From Candidatus Hydrogenedens sp. (GTDB taxonomy: Bacteria; Hydrogenedentota; Hydrogenedentia; Hydrogenedentales; Hydrogenedentaceae): 64,000 bases of DNA. Below, piece after piece: positions 17,401-25,668 of this stretch. Position numbers and translations under genes: made by a program. The stretch spans positions 1-64,000 of the forward strand of contig DAOSUS010000004.1 of the NCBI GenBank assembly GCA_035378955.1, given 5' to 3'. Each line of letters begins with the position of its first letter. Position 1 is the first letter of the stretch. The notes beneath the pieces were generated by a model. The model saw only the letters and a program-made list of their open reading frames with translations, was not told the origin of the DNA and searched no databases.

Positions 17401-18870
17401 ATGTTTGATTTTACATCTGATAAACTTCACGAAGAGTGCGGTATCTTTGGCATCTATAACCATAAATCGGCTCCGAACTGGATATATTTAGGGCTCTATG
17501 CATTACAACATCGTGGACAGGAAGGGGCAGGGATTGTGTGTTCTGATGGAGCAACATTAACAGCCCATCGGGGTGTAGGACTGGTTAATGATGTATTCCC
17601 TGCTCATAAACTCGCACGCGTTCAGGGACATATAGGTATTGGACATGTCCGCTATTCTACCTTTGGTTCAAGTAATTTACGAAATGTTCAGCCTTTTTTA
17701 GTAAATTATGTGAACGGTTCCCTTGCGGTTTGTCATAATGGGAATCTGGTCAATGGCGCTTATTTACGGCACGAGTTAGAACAAAAAGGAGCTATTTTCC
17801 AATCTTCTTCAGACACAGAGGTAATTATCCATTTAATCGCCCGTTCTAATAAAAAGACCTTTGTTGAATCGGTGATTGATGCTCTGAAGCAGGTAAAAGG
17901 AGCGTTTTGTGTCCTTGTTATGAATCATAACGAATTAATTGCCGCTCGCGACCCTTATGGCTTTCGTCCTTTATGGATAGGGAAAAAAGGTAGGTCTTAT
18001 ATTTTTGCAAGTGAAACCTGTGCTCTGGACTTAGTAGGAGCTAAATGGCTTCGTGAAGTAGAACCCGGGGAAGTAGTCCATGTATCCAATAACCAAATAA
18101 CAAGTTCATTTCCGTTTCGCAAAGTTATTCCCAAACAATGTATCTTCGAGTATATATATGTTGCCCGCCCGGATAGTATAATATTTGGTAAAAGTGTGGA
18201 TTTGGTTCGAAAAGAGTTAGGTAGAGCCCTTGCAAGGATAGCTCCCGTAGATGCGGATTTTGTAATGGCTGTTCCAGATTCATCCAATCCCGCTGCATTA
18301 GGATATGCTCATGAATCGGGATTACCTTTTGATATGGGATTTATTCGCAATCATTATGTGGGTAGGACATTCATAGAACCTGACCAAAAGATGCGTGATT
18401 TCGGCGTTAAGATAAAACTAAATCCGTCCAGAGATACGGTAAAAGGGAAAAGAATTGTATTAGTAGATGACAGTATTGTTCGTGGGACTACTTCCCGTAA
18501 GATTATAAAAATGCTTCGACGGTGCAAGGCAAAAGAAATTCATTATCGTGTTGCCTCTCCTCCCATTATTAATTCCTGTTACTATGGGATTGATACTCCC
18601 AATCGGGAACGATTAATTGCTTATAAAATGTCAAAACAAGATAATCAGGTAGACATAGAAAAAATTCGGAAATATTTAGGCGTGGATTCACTTGCTTATT
18701 TAACAATTCCTGCAATCCTCGAAGCGACTTTCAATGATAAGCGACATTTTTGCACCGCCTGTTTCGACAATAACTATCCAACACCAACACCTCTTGATTA
18801 TAACATTCCACCTCGCAATCACAATGCCATCAAAGATTCCAGTCTTGATGATATTCGACACGGTAGGTAG
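17401..18870 (+). CDS. purF: Amidophosphoribosyltransferase
   Basis: This is the first committed enzyme of purine synthesis, 489 residues. The Ntn-hydrolase nucleophile is Cys13 in HEECGIFGIY, so a 12-residue propeptide would have to be removed, as in the B. subtilis type. The glutaminase domain continues with LQHRGQEGAGIV and CHNGNL. The phosphoribosyltransferase domain has the PRPP loop VLVDDSIVRGTTSR. The B. subtilis-type enzyme carries a 4Fe-4S cluster, and C-terminal cysteines (FCTACF) fit it. The gene follows purC on the same strand and ends at TAG before the convergent Spy-like gene. Confidence 0.97.
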   Translation: MFDFTSDKLHEECGIFGIYNHKSAPNWIYLGLYALQHRGQEGAGIVCSDGATLTAHRGVGLVNDVFPAHKLARVQGHIGIGHVRYSTFGSSNLRNVQPFLVNYVNGSLAVCHNGNLVNGAYLRHELEQKGAIFQSSSDTEVIIHLIARSNKKTFVESVIDALKQVKGAFCVLVMNHNELIAARDPYGFRPLWIGKKGRSYIFASETCALDLVGAKWLREVEPGEVVHVSNNQITSSFPFRKVIPKQCIFEYIYVARPDSIIFGKSVDLVRKELGRALARIAPVDADFVMAVPDSSNPAALGYAHESGLPFDMGFIRNHYVGRTFIEPDQKMRDFGVKIKLNPSRDTVKGKRIVLVDDSIVRGTTSRKIIKMLRRCKAKEIHYRVASPPIINSCYYGIDTPNRERLIAYKMSKQDNQVDIEKIRKYLGVDSLAYLTIPAILEATFNDKRHFCTACFDNNYPTPTPLDYNIPPRNHNAIKDSSLDDIRHGR

Positions 18871-18914
18871 GGATTATTCTAATTTACTATTCAGTAAGGT
18901 ATCAAAGACCCTTA

Positions 18915-18939
18915 TATTTCAAATTTTTTAGTTGAAATA
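18915..18939. terminator. AT-rich hairpin between convergent genes
   Basis: TATTTCAA (18915-18922) and TTGAAATA (18932-18939) form a perfect 8-base inverted repeat around a 9-base T-rich loop. It lies between the convergent ends of purF and the Spy-like gene. It could act as a weak bidirectional terminator, but the stem has few G:C pairs. Confidence 0.3.
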
Positions 18940-18953
18940 AGTGCAGTGTTTGA

Positions 18954-19670
18954 TTATTCATTTTCTACTTCGGGATTATTGTTGTTTTTTGGGACTCTAC
19001 CACGACGCTGTTGTTCTGGAGGCATTAATCCACCCTTTTCTTCCAAAAATCTATTTTGTTTCCAATCGTAGGCTTTACGAAGGAATTTGCGTATTTCATT
19101 TTCAAAATCGGAAAAAAGTAAGTATAACTGGACTTTGGACTCTAAAGGTAGGTCTATAGAGATATTATCAATCCATTTCTGCTTTAATTCTGCTAATTCC
19201 ATATCCATTTTTAGGAGACGAGAAAATTTTTCTTCTAATTCTTTAGGGTTTGCTTTCGTTTTATCATGGATTTGTTTGCGCAGTTCGTTTGCCAAATTGT
19301 TGCGTTGTTGAGTTTTTTCAAATAAGACTTCCTTCTGTTCGTTAAATCTTCGAACCAATATAACTGTCTGTTCATCGTTTAGCTTTAGTTGTTTTGCCAC
19401 TTTTGCCAGAAGCACTTGTTCCAGTATTTCACGGGCGGGTAAATCTCCTTCAGGAGGAGGTCCCATTGGCTCGGGATAGATACCGGGTGCGGGTAGTGGT
19501 GGACGATTTTCACCATTAGGTAGTGGGGGTCCACCTTGCCGAAAACCATCCGGGCGGGGAGGATTTTGCATATCAGAACGCATTGCATCTGGAGGTTGGG
19601 CTGTTGCAATAACACAAAAATAAGATAAAAGGACTATTAGAAAAAGGATTGTTGTAATACATTTTTTCAT
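18954..19670 (-). CDS. Periplasmic Spy/CpxP-like (LTXXQ-type) protein with Pro-rich N-terminus
   Basis: The 238-residue protein has a signal peptide (MKKCITTILFLIVLLSYFCVIATA), a Pro/Gly-rich stretch of about 55 residues, then a helical domain. The helical part contains LNDEQTVILVRRFNEQKEVLFEK and several long charged helices, like the Spy/CpxP and CnrX-type sensors or chaperones. It is the third gene after an ECF sigma and its anti-sigma factor (33-base gap), so it is probably an envelope-stress effector or regulator of that pair. The ATG at 19670 is chosen over a TTG at 19685 because GGAGA (complement of 19679-19683) lies eight bases before it. Confidence 0.6.
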   Translation of the reverse strand: MKKCITTILFLIVLLSYFCVIATAQPPDAMRSDMQNPPRPDGFRQGGPPLPNGENRPPLPAPGIYPEPMGPPPEGDLPAREILEQVLLAKVAKQLKLNDEQTVILVRRFNEQKEVLFEKTQQRNNLANELRKQIHDKTKANPKELEEKFSRLLKMDMELAELKQKWIDNISIDLPLESKVQLYLLFSDFENEIRKFLRKAYDWKQNRFLEEKGGLMPPEQQRRGRVPKNNNNPEVENE

Positions 19671-19703
19671 AAAATCATTCTCCAATATTTATATTTGTTC
19701 ATA

Positions 19704-20297
19704 TTATAGGGATACATCTGAAATATTATACTCTTCTGTCTCTTCAGCAAGGGACAAAAGTAACTCTGATATAGTAATGTCATGTAATTCCTCTTCAAAA
19801 GGTTCTAAATTAATGTATTGTTCGCTAATGCTATTTAATATGTTGTCTTCCATCGAGATTTGTTCTGTTATAGAAGGATTATCTACGGTTCCGTTGTTAT
19901 TACTGGCAATGGGACCTATATCAGAAACAGGTTGAGAATTACCCTTATCCAAAGTCTTCTCACTATCATAATTGTTGTAAATAACCGTAATTCCAAAAAT
20001 AATGAGAAGGATAACAGCAATGGAAGAGGCAAGGAATTTGTAGTTCCATTGGATAGAGGGGAAATAACTTCTTCTAAAATCTTTTTGAATAGAATTTATT
20101 TTATAGTTTATTCGAGATGTCAATTCATCGGGGACAGATTGAACAGGTAGATTTTGAACACAGATGGAAATGCTCTGCCATTCTTCTAACTTTTTCTTAC
20201 ATTCGGGACAGTGTTGTAGATGTTCCTGTTGTTTCTGGTTAAGAACACAGAAACCGTCCAGAAGCTCTGAAATTTGTTCATCTGTTAAATGTGTCAT
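19704..20297 (-). CDS. Anti-sigma factor with zinc-binding (ZAS) domain
   Basis: The 197-residue protein has the anti-sigma Zn motif H26-x3-C30-x2-C33 (HLQHCPEC), one membrane helix at about 88-107 (KFLASSIAVILLIIFGITVIY) and an acidic extracytoplasmic C-terminus. It overlaps the sigma-factor gene by four bases (ATGA), the standard arrangement for a cognate anti-sigma. It should hold the sigma factor inactive at the membrane until an envelope signal is received. The C-terminal sensor part has no recognised domain. Confidence 0.85.
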   Translation of the reverse strand: MTHLTDEQISELLDGFCVLNQKQQEHLQHCPECKKKLEEWQSISICVQNLPVQSVPDELTSRINYKINSIQKDFRRSYFPSIQWNYKFLASSIAVILLIIFGITVIYNNYDSEKTLDKGNSQPVSDIGPIASNNNGTVDNPSITEQISMEDNILNSISEQYINLEPFEEELHDITISELLLSLAEETEEYNISDVSL

Positions 20298-20872
20298 TTT
20301 ACTGTTATTCCTTTCTCAATTACTATCTTTCTGAGTTGTGCTCTTGCTCTTGCCAAACGACTGCGAACCGTTCCTACACGGCAACCCAAAATTTTGGCAA
20401 TACTTTCATAATCAAGTCCTTGTGTTTCTCTTAATAATAATATCTCCCGATGTTCCTCTGATAGCTCTAACATACATTGTTGAATAATAGAGGTAAACTC
20501 TTGCTTTTCATCAGGAACCCACACATTGGGTTTAGGATTTATTTGTTCTTTATAGTCGGAATTTATTTTATTGAATAGTCGTGATAAAAAATTATTTTTC
20601 CTTTGTTCGTTACGAATGTGGTTAAGAGCAAGATTTCTCGCAATAGCAAAAATAAATGTTTTAAATTGTGCCTTAGGTTCTATCTGGTTCAAATTTCTAT
20701 ATAAACGGATAAATGTTTCTTGCACAATGTCTTCTGCGTTCTGGACATTTCTTGTTAAATAAAGGCTAAAGGTATAAATAGGGGATTTGTATCGTTCTAC
20801 AAGGTTGTGGAACGCTTCATGGTTTCCTTGTTTTGCTAATGCAATCAATTCCCAATCCTCTAAGGAACGCAT
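20294..20872 (-). CDS. ECF (RpoE-type) RNA polymerase sigma factor
   Basis: This is a 192-residue group-4 sigma factor. Region 2 reads AFHNLVERYKSPIYTFSLYLTRN...AEDIVQETFIRLYRNL (about 19-62). The region-4 helix-turn-helix reads LSEEHREILLLRETQGLDYESIAKILGCRVGTVRSRLARAR (about 138-178). It drives transcription of an envelope-stress type regulon and is controlled by the downstream overlapping anti-sigma. It ends in TGA, another functional TGA stop in this window. Confidence 0.93.
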   Translation of the reverse strand: MRSLEDWELIALAKQGNHEAFHNLVERYKSPIYTFSLYLTRNVQNAEDIVQETFIRLYRNLNQIEPKAQFKTFIFAIARNLALNHIRNEQRKNNFLSRLFNKINSDYKEQINPKPNVWVPDEKQEFTSIIQQCMLELSEEHREILLLRETQGLDYESIAKILGCRVGTVRSRLARARAQLRKIVIEKGITVK

Positions 20873-20954
20873 TCTTTTTATTTACCTTTTATAATATTAA
20901 ACACCTTTAATACGGTCAAAGTTCCATTTTAAGGTATGGAAACCTATACTGTAT

Positions 20955-22352
20955 TTATTTTCGTTTTACGCGTGGACCTTGAGGGGTATCTTCAATAATC
21001 CAACCTTGTTCAAGTAATTGATTGCGAATGGTATCAGCCAGAGCAAAATTTTTATCTCTCCGTGCCTGTTGTCTTTGCATAACTTTTTCTAATACTTCCG
21101 CAGGAACATCATCTTCCCTATCAGGGTTAAATAAACCTGTTATCTGATTTAATTTGTTTAAGAGATTAATAGCGTTTTGAGCCCCCTTCTCCCCCACTTC
21201 CCCGCTATCAATTTTTTTATTAACATCCCGTATAAAATCAAATACAATACCGAGAGCTGAGGAAATATTTAAATCATCATCTAAAGAATCTACAAACGAT
21301 TTTTCACATTGTAAGCATTCCTCTACCAGTTCATCTCCATTTCCTTTAATTTCTTTGAGACGCAAACGGAAATCGCGTATTCGCCGAATACTACTGGAAG
21401 CGGATTCTACTGTTTCAAAAGTAAAGTTATTAGGTTGCCGATAATGAGTTGCGAGGAGGACCCAACGAATAGCCAGAGGTTCTAACTCTCTATCTAAAAG
21501 GTCTCTTAGTGTATAAAAATTTCCCAATGACTTTGACATTTTTTTACCATCAACAACCAGATGGGCACAATGGAGCCAATATTTGACAAAGGGTTTTCCT
21601 GTGGCACATTCGGATTGGGCTATTTCATTTTCATGATGGGGGAACATATTATCAATACCCCCACAATGAATATCAAAACTTTCTCCAAGATATTTCATGC
21701 TCATAGCCGAACATTCAATATGCCAGCCGGGTCTTCCCTTTCCGAGTTCGGTTTCCCAATAGACATTGCCATCTTCTTCATCCCATGCTTTCCAGAGGGC
21801 AAAATCACGGGCGTCTTCCATCGTATATTCATCGGTATCTACCCTACCGCTGGCACCGACTTTCAATTCTTCAATATTCATGTGGCTTAATTTACCGTAT
21901 TCTGGGAATGTATTTAAACGGAAATAAATACTTCCTTCATGTTCGTATGTATGCCCTTTTTCTTTTAATTTTTTAATAATCTCCACCATTTCAGGGATAT
22001 GCTCGGTAGCACGGGGATAAACATCCGCTCTTTCGATTTGGAGGGTATCCAGATCTTTAAAAAAGGCTTCTATATAAAAATCGGTAATTTCTTTGAGTGA
22101 TTTTCCTGTTTCACGGCAGGTGCGTATTAATTTATCTTCTACATCTGTAATATTCATTACATGAAATACATCATAACCACGGAATTTAAGATATCGTTTC
22201 AGTAAATCCTCAAAAATATATGCACGGAAATTTCCAATATGGGCGAAATTGTAAACTGTGGGCCCACAAGTATAAAGTTTTACTTTTGGTGGTTCTAAAG
22301 GGATAAACGGTTCTAATTTTCGGGTCATAGTGTTAAAAAAACATACGGCCAT
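20955..22352 (-). CDS. cysS: Cysteinyl-tRNA synthetase
   Basis: This 465-residue class-I synthetase charges tRNA-Cys. The HIGH motif is HIGN at 38-41, the first Zn ligand is Cys29 in YTCGPTVYN, the other Zn motifs are GWHIECSAMS and HHENEIAQSE, and the KMSKS motif is KKMSKSLGN. The reading frame runs 50 codons further upstream, but that part crosses the tRNA-Leu gene. The ATG at 22352 begins the normal start MAVCFFNTMTRK, has GAGG before it and lies downstream of a promoter at 22384-22411. A tRNA-Cys gene lies about 190 bases upstream on the same strand, a fitting neighbour. Confidence 0.97.
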   Translation of the reverse strand: MAVCFFNTMTRKLEPFIPLEPPKVKLYTCGPTVYNFAHIGNFRAYIFEDLLKRYLKFRGYDVFHVMNITDVEDKLIRTCRETGKSLKEITDFYIEAFFKDLDTLQIERADVYPRATEHIPEMVEIIKKLKEKGHTYEHEGSIYFRLNTFPEYGKLSHMNIEELKVGASGRVDTDEYTMEDARDFALWKAWDEEDGNVYWETELGKGRPGWHIECSAMSMKYLGESFDIHCGGIDNMFPHHENEIAQSECATGKPFVKYWLHCAHLVVDGKKMSKSLGNFYTLRDLLDRELEPLAIRWVLLATHYRQPNNFTFETVESASSSIRRIRDFRLRLKEIKGNGDELVEECLQCEKSFVDSLDDDLNISSALGIVFDFIRDVNKKIDSGEVGEKGAQNAINLLNKLNQITGLFNPDREDDVPAEVLEKVMQRQQARRDKNFALADTIRNQLLEQGWIIEDTPQGPRVKRK

Positions 22353-22383
22353 TTCAGTATATCCTCTTGGATGTAAGTTTTTA

Positions 22384-22411
22384 ATATTAGGCTGGGAAAA
22401 CACTCTGTCAA
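22384..22411 (-). promoter_or_regulatory. Sigma-70-type promoter for cysS
   Basis: On the minus strand, TTGACA (complement of 22406-22411) and TAATAT (complement of 22384-22389) are separated by 16 bases. The site lies 32 bases before the cysS ATG and downstream of the tRNA-Leu gene. It supports the short cysS start. Confidence 0.5.
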
Positions 22412-22445
22412 TGATTATATAAAAAGAGAGGTAAAAATAAAAAAG

Positions 22446-22529
22446 TGGGCGAGGCGGGAATCGAACCCGCATGGCCTTACGGCCAACGGATTTTAAGTCC
22501 ATCGTGTATTCCTATTCCACCACTCGCCC
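22446..22529 (-). tRNA. tRNA-Leu (anticodon UAA)
   Basis: On the minus strand the acceptor stem GGGCGAG pairs with CTCGCCC (22447-22453), and the discriminator is A. The anticodon loop CTTAAAA gives anticodon UAA. A long variable arm (TTGGCCGTAAGGCCAT region) makes it a class-II tRNA, and the T-loop GGTTCGATTCC is present. The length is 84 bases. CCA is not encoded, unlike in the other two tRNAs of this window. It follows tRNA-Cys by 13 bases. Confidence 0.95.
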
Positions 22530-22542
22530 ACGACGATAGATA

Positions 22543-22617
22543 TGGAGGCGGCACCCGGATTCGAACCGGGGAATGGAAGCTTTGCAGGCTTCTGCCTTAC
22601 CACTTGGCCATGCCGCC
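22543..22617 (-). tRNA. tRNA-Cys (anticodon GCA)
   Basis: On the minus strand the acceptor stem GGCGGCA pairs with TGCCGCC and is followed by U73, the Cys identity base, and an encoded CCA (22543-22545). The anticodon loop CTGCAAA gives GCA. The T-arm is CCGGTTCGAATCCGG. Length is 75 bases with CCA. It is upstream of tRNA-Leu(UAA) and cysS on the same strand. Confidence 0.95.
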
Positions 22618-22641
22618 ATGCCGCCACCGTTATCATGGTAG

Positions 22642-22827
22642 TTTAATTTTACAAAGAAAAGGTGTCATAATTCAAATATAAAAAATGCTCTGATAGATTA
22701 CACAAAACAATTTATAAATAAATATGGATTACTAACACAGATACGAGTTCCTTCTTTAACCCATACAATATGTGAAGATTGCTATAAGCAATTAGAATCT
22801 TTAATCCTTCGTAGAAAAGATTATTAG
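22642..22827 (+). pseudogene. Possible gene remnant with a CxxC 'THTICEDC' tail
   Basis: Between an in-frame TAG at 22639 and a TAG at 22825 the plus strand is open for 61 codons but has no ATG, GTG or TTG start. Its end reads QIRVPSLTHTICEDCYKQLE. This resembles the C-terminal 'SHGICPxC' tail found after PAS or receiver domains in some sensory proteins, where a Cys pair closes the domain. It overlaps the end of yjbQ by four bases. It may be the 3' end of a lost gene, or chance. No function is claimed. Confidence 0.3.
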
Positions 22828-23219
22828 GTAGGAATTACTTCTATATAAAATTTCCTTGTTCGAGGTCCATCAAATTCACAAAAGAAAACCGATTGCCATG
22901 TCCCTAAGACTAATTTCCCGTTTTGAATGATTATTTGAACAGAGGAGCCCATAAGAGATGCTTTTACATGGGCAGGGGAATTCCCTTCGGCATGTTTGTA
23001 ATTTCCATTCCAGGGAATAAGTGTATCCAGTGTTTTGTCAATATCATGCAAGACATCGGGGTCTGCATTTTCATTAATAGTAATTCCTGCTGTTGTATGA
23101 GGAACATAAACACAAACTATCCCATTTTTTATCCCTGTTTCCTGAATAAATTGTTCGATATATGAATCTAAAGGTATAAAATGGGTTCGCTTTGAAGTGG
23201 TAATGTTAACTATTTTCAT
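22824..23219 (-). CDS. YjbQ-family protein (UPF0047, secondary thiamine-phosphate synthase type)
   Basis: This 131-residue small beta protein has the YjbQ signatures CVYVPHTTAGITINENADPDVLHDI, the H..EGNSPAHVKASLMGSS stretch and GTWQSVFFCEFDGPRTRKF. Family members have weak thiamine-phosphate synthase activity in vitro; the physiological role is not settled. It starts four bases after the ABC permease stop and may belong to the same transcript, though a functional link is not evident. Confidence 0.9.
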   Translation of the reverse strand: MKIVNITTSKRTHFIPLDSYIEQFIQETGIKNGIVCVYVPHTTAGITINENADPDVLHDIDKTLDTLIPWNGNYKHAEGNSPAHVKASLMGSSVQIIIQNGKLVLGTWQSVFFCEFDGPRTRKFYIEVIPT

Positions 23220-23222
23220 TTT

Positions 23223-24932
23223 TTAATACTCCAGTGATTTTAAGTTTTTTAAACCTAAAGACATAGGCAAGGCAACTGCTATACCTGTTAATGTTACTAT
23301 CAAAGTGATTACAAATGCCAAGGCAAACCAGAAATAACCCGGGCGTGTGAATTGTTCAAGCACCCGCCATTGAAGAATTATCGTTTGGGCTGTAACTACT
23401 ATGGTGATATAGAAAATGCTTAACAATAGGTTCAAAGTTCCACCCAAACCTGAAACAATTCTTGCCGGATTATCTTCCTCAAAACTGGGATAAAGGGCAC
23501 CTAATCCAACGGCAAGACCTGAAAGCCCGAAATTCATAAGGACAATGCTGAATATTGTCATGAAATAATAAAGAGGAGCCAGTTGAAGCATATAACCTGA
23601 TAAAATAGCAAGAGTAACGGTAAAAGGTGCGGAGGTCATCACGCTGAGCCAAAATTTCTGCCATAATATCTGCCGAAGTGTGATGGGTGCCAAACCAATA
23701 ATCCAGAAACGGTGTCCTTCTAAACTAATTAGTGGGAAAATGAAACGGCTGGTTAGGGTAGCAAGGATAAGACTTAATGAGGCTATGTTCATACAGGCAA
23801 CAAAACTGCGCCACATCTCTTGTTCAAAGTATTTGGTAGTATTACGCAGATTGGCAATATAAATCGCCATAATACCAAAAAATATAATAAATTGAGACCA
23901 TTGGGTTGCATCTCGCCAGAACATTCGAACATCTTTTATGACCAAAGGTTTGTATGGGTAAGGAATAAAACTTAATAAGGTATCCAGACGACCTAAAATC
24001 CCTTTATTAGGAAGTTTTATCCTTCTCTGTCCACTACCCTGTAAACCTGAAAAGCCCGGATAAAATATCCACTTAGATATAATCGACCCTAAAAAGGTAA
24101 AGAATAAAGCATTGGACATAAGAAGCATAAACCAGAACAGAACCTCGGAAAACTGACTGTCTTTAGATTTTAATACCCCTTGAGAAAACCAATAGGGTGG
24201 GAATAAAGGAGATTGAACACGAGAGGTAGCACTCAGGAATACAGGTAGAATGGTATCCTCACTGATTCGCGTTCCCTTTAACATGGTGGTTAAATACCAG
24301 AATAGGAATATAACCGCCAGGATACCGAATAAAATCATTGTTCTTAACTTTATTTTCGGGAATATAAGTACTAAAAATTGAGTAATAATATTTCCCCAAC
24401 TTGCCGGTATTATGATAAATGGTATGAAAAAGATAATTGACATAATGTAAAAGAATATAGGGGTTTTTAGGCTTAATCCATAAGCAAGTATAAGAGGGAC
24501 ACCGAGAAAGGCAACTGACCATGAACTAAAAGCAACACATTCAACAAAACGGACAAGGAATAGGCGTTGATAAGGAATTGGCGTTTGAACAAGGAAAAAA
24601 ATCTCTTCTGCTTTATAAAGGGTAAAAAAGGCTATGAGAACATTTGAAAATATAAGGAACAGAAAAACCGCACTCATTAGTATCATAAACATCCGTGCCA
24701 TTAACAGTTCCCCAAAATTTACTTCTATCCCTGCCCTGGAACCGAATGTTAATAACCAGTTGAAACCTTCATAAAGGCCGAAAAAAATCCCTAACCAGAT
24801 AGCAATAGCTGAAATTGTAATTACGGTAACTTTTAGTTTTGATTCTTTTCGAATACTTAATATCTGATGTTTCAGGATATTTCGTTTTGCTTCTAAAATA
24901 GCGGAAATCTGATTCATACTTTTACACTTCAT
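23223..24932 (-). CDS. ABC exporter permease (putative ABC-2/ABC exporter type)
   Basis: This is a 569-residue integral membrane protein with roughly 12 hydrophobic segments, grouped as two halves around a cytoplasmic loop near residues 290-345 (GFSGLQGSGQRR...LVIKDVRMFWRD). That layout matches large exporter permeases whose two halves are fused. Its start overlaps the ATPase gene by 11 bases, and a second in-frame ATG at 24917 lies just past the ATPase stop. Together they should form a heterotypic ABC exporter; the substrate cannot be told from the sequence. Confidence 0.75.
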   Translation of the reverse strand: MKCKSMNQISAILEAKRNILKHQILSIRKESKLKVTVITISAIAIWLGIFFGLYEGFNWLLTFGSRAGIEVNFGELLMARMFMILMSAVFLFLIFSNVLIAFFTLYKAEEIFFLVQTPIPYQRLFLVRFVECVAFSSWSVAFLGVPLILAYGLSLKTPIFFYIMSIIFFIPFIIIPASWGNIITQFLVLIFPKIKLRTMILFGILAVIFLFWYLTTMLKGTRISEDTILPVFLSATSRVQSPLFPPYWFSQGVLKSKDSQFSEVLFWFMLLMSNALFFTFLGSIISKWIFYPGFSGLQGSGQRRIKLPNKGILGRLDTLLSFIPYPYKPLVIKDVRMFWRDATQWSQFIIFFGIMAIYIANLRNTTKYFEQEMWRSFVACMNIASLSLILATLTSRFIFPLISLEGHRFWIIGLAPITLRQILWQKFWLSVMTSAPFTVTLAILSGYMLQLAPLYYFMTIFSIVLMNFGLSGLAVGLGALYPSFEEDNPARIVSGLGGTLNLLLSIFYITIVVTAQTIILQWRVLEQFTRPGYFWFALAFVITLIVTLTGIAVALPMSLGLKNLKSLEY

Positions 24933-25656
24933 CTGTTTCTTTTGTTAACTCTAAAAATACATCTTCCAGATTCCCGGGAGTATCGGAAAGGGACTTAATA
25001 TCATTTACAGAACCAAACGCACATAACTTTCCTTGATGGATAATGCCAATAACATCTGCAATTTCTTCTGCAATACTTAATGTATGAGTAGACATAAAAA
25101 CGGTCACACCTTCCTTCCGTGTTTTTTCTTTAAGATAGTCTTTTACAAATCTTATGTTTTTGGGGTCAAGTCCTACCCAGGGTTCATCTACAATAACAAT
25201 TTCGGGTTTATGCAGAAAACAAGCCGTGAATGATAATTTCTGTCGCATACCATGGCTATAATCTTCAATAAGTTGGTCAATGACAGAATTTAAACCAAAT
25301 AAACCGACCAGTTCTTCTGTTCGTTCTTTAAATTCTTTTTCTGAGATTTGATATAGTCCTGCAATAAATTTTAAAAACTCTCTTCCTGTTAACTTGTCAT
25401 AAAGGAATGGATGGTCAGGCACAAATCCAATGTATCTCTTAGCTTTGACGGGGTCCTGTTGAATATCAATTCCAGATATAAATGCTTTTCCTTCTGTGGG
25501 ACGCATTAGACCTGTTAGCATTTTAATTGTCGTTGTTTTACCGGCACCGTTAGGTCCTAAAAAGCAAAAAAAGGTGCCGCGTGGAACTTCAATATTAAGT
25601 TTATTAACGGCGATTTTTTCGCCAAATTTTTTGGTCAGATTTTCTGTTTTTATCAT
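24922..25656 (-). CDS. ABC transporter ATP-binding protein
   Basis: This 244-residue nucleotide-binding subunit has Walker A GPNGAGKTT (about 34-42), signature YSHGMRQKLSF, Walker B IVIVDEPWVGLDP and the switch His in MSTHTLSIAEE. The signature reads YSHGM instead of LSGGQ, a variant common in DrrA/CcmA-like exporters. GGAGC lies before the ATG. It begins 12 bases after dprA and overlaps the permease, so it is the ATPase of that exporter. Confidence 0.92.
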   Translation of the reverse strand: MIKTENLTKKFGEKIAVNKLNIEVPRGTFFCFLGPNGAGKTTTIKMLTGLMRPTEGKAFISGIDIQQDPVKAKRYIGFVPDHPFLYDKLTGREFLKFIAGLYQISEKEFKERTEELVGLFGLNSVIDQLIEDYSHGMRQKLSFTACFLHKPEIVIVDEPWVGLDPKNIRFVKDYLKEKTRKEGVTVFMSTHTLSIAEEIADVIGIIHQGKLCAFGSVNDIKSLSDTPGNLEDVFLELTKETDEV

Positions 25657-25668
25657 GGTAGCTCCGAT

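Noticed and set aside
20955..22502. Longer cysS starting at 22502
   Set aside because: The extra 50 codons read through the tRNA-Leu gene; this is a known false extension. The family start is at 22352.
22445..22681. Plus-strand open frame of 78 codons
   Set aside because: It is the antisense of the tRNA-Leu and tRNA-Cys genes.
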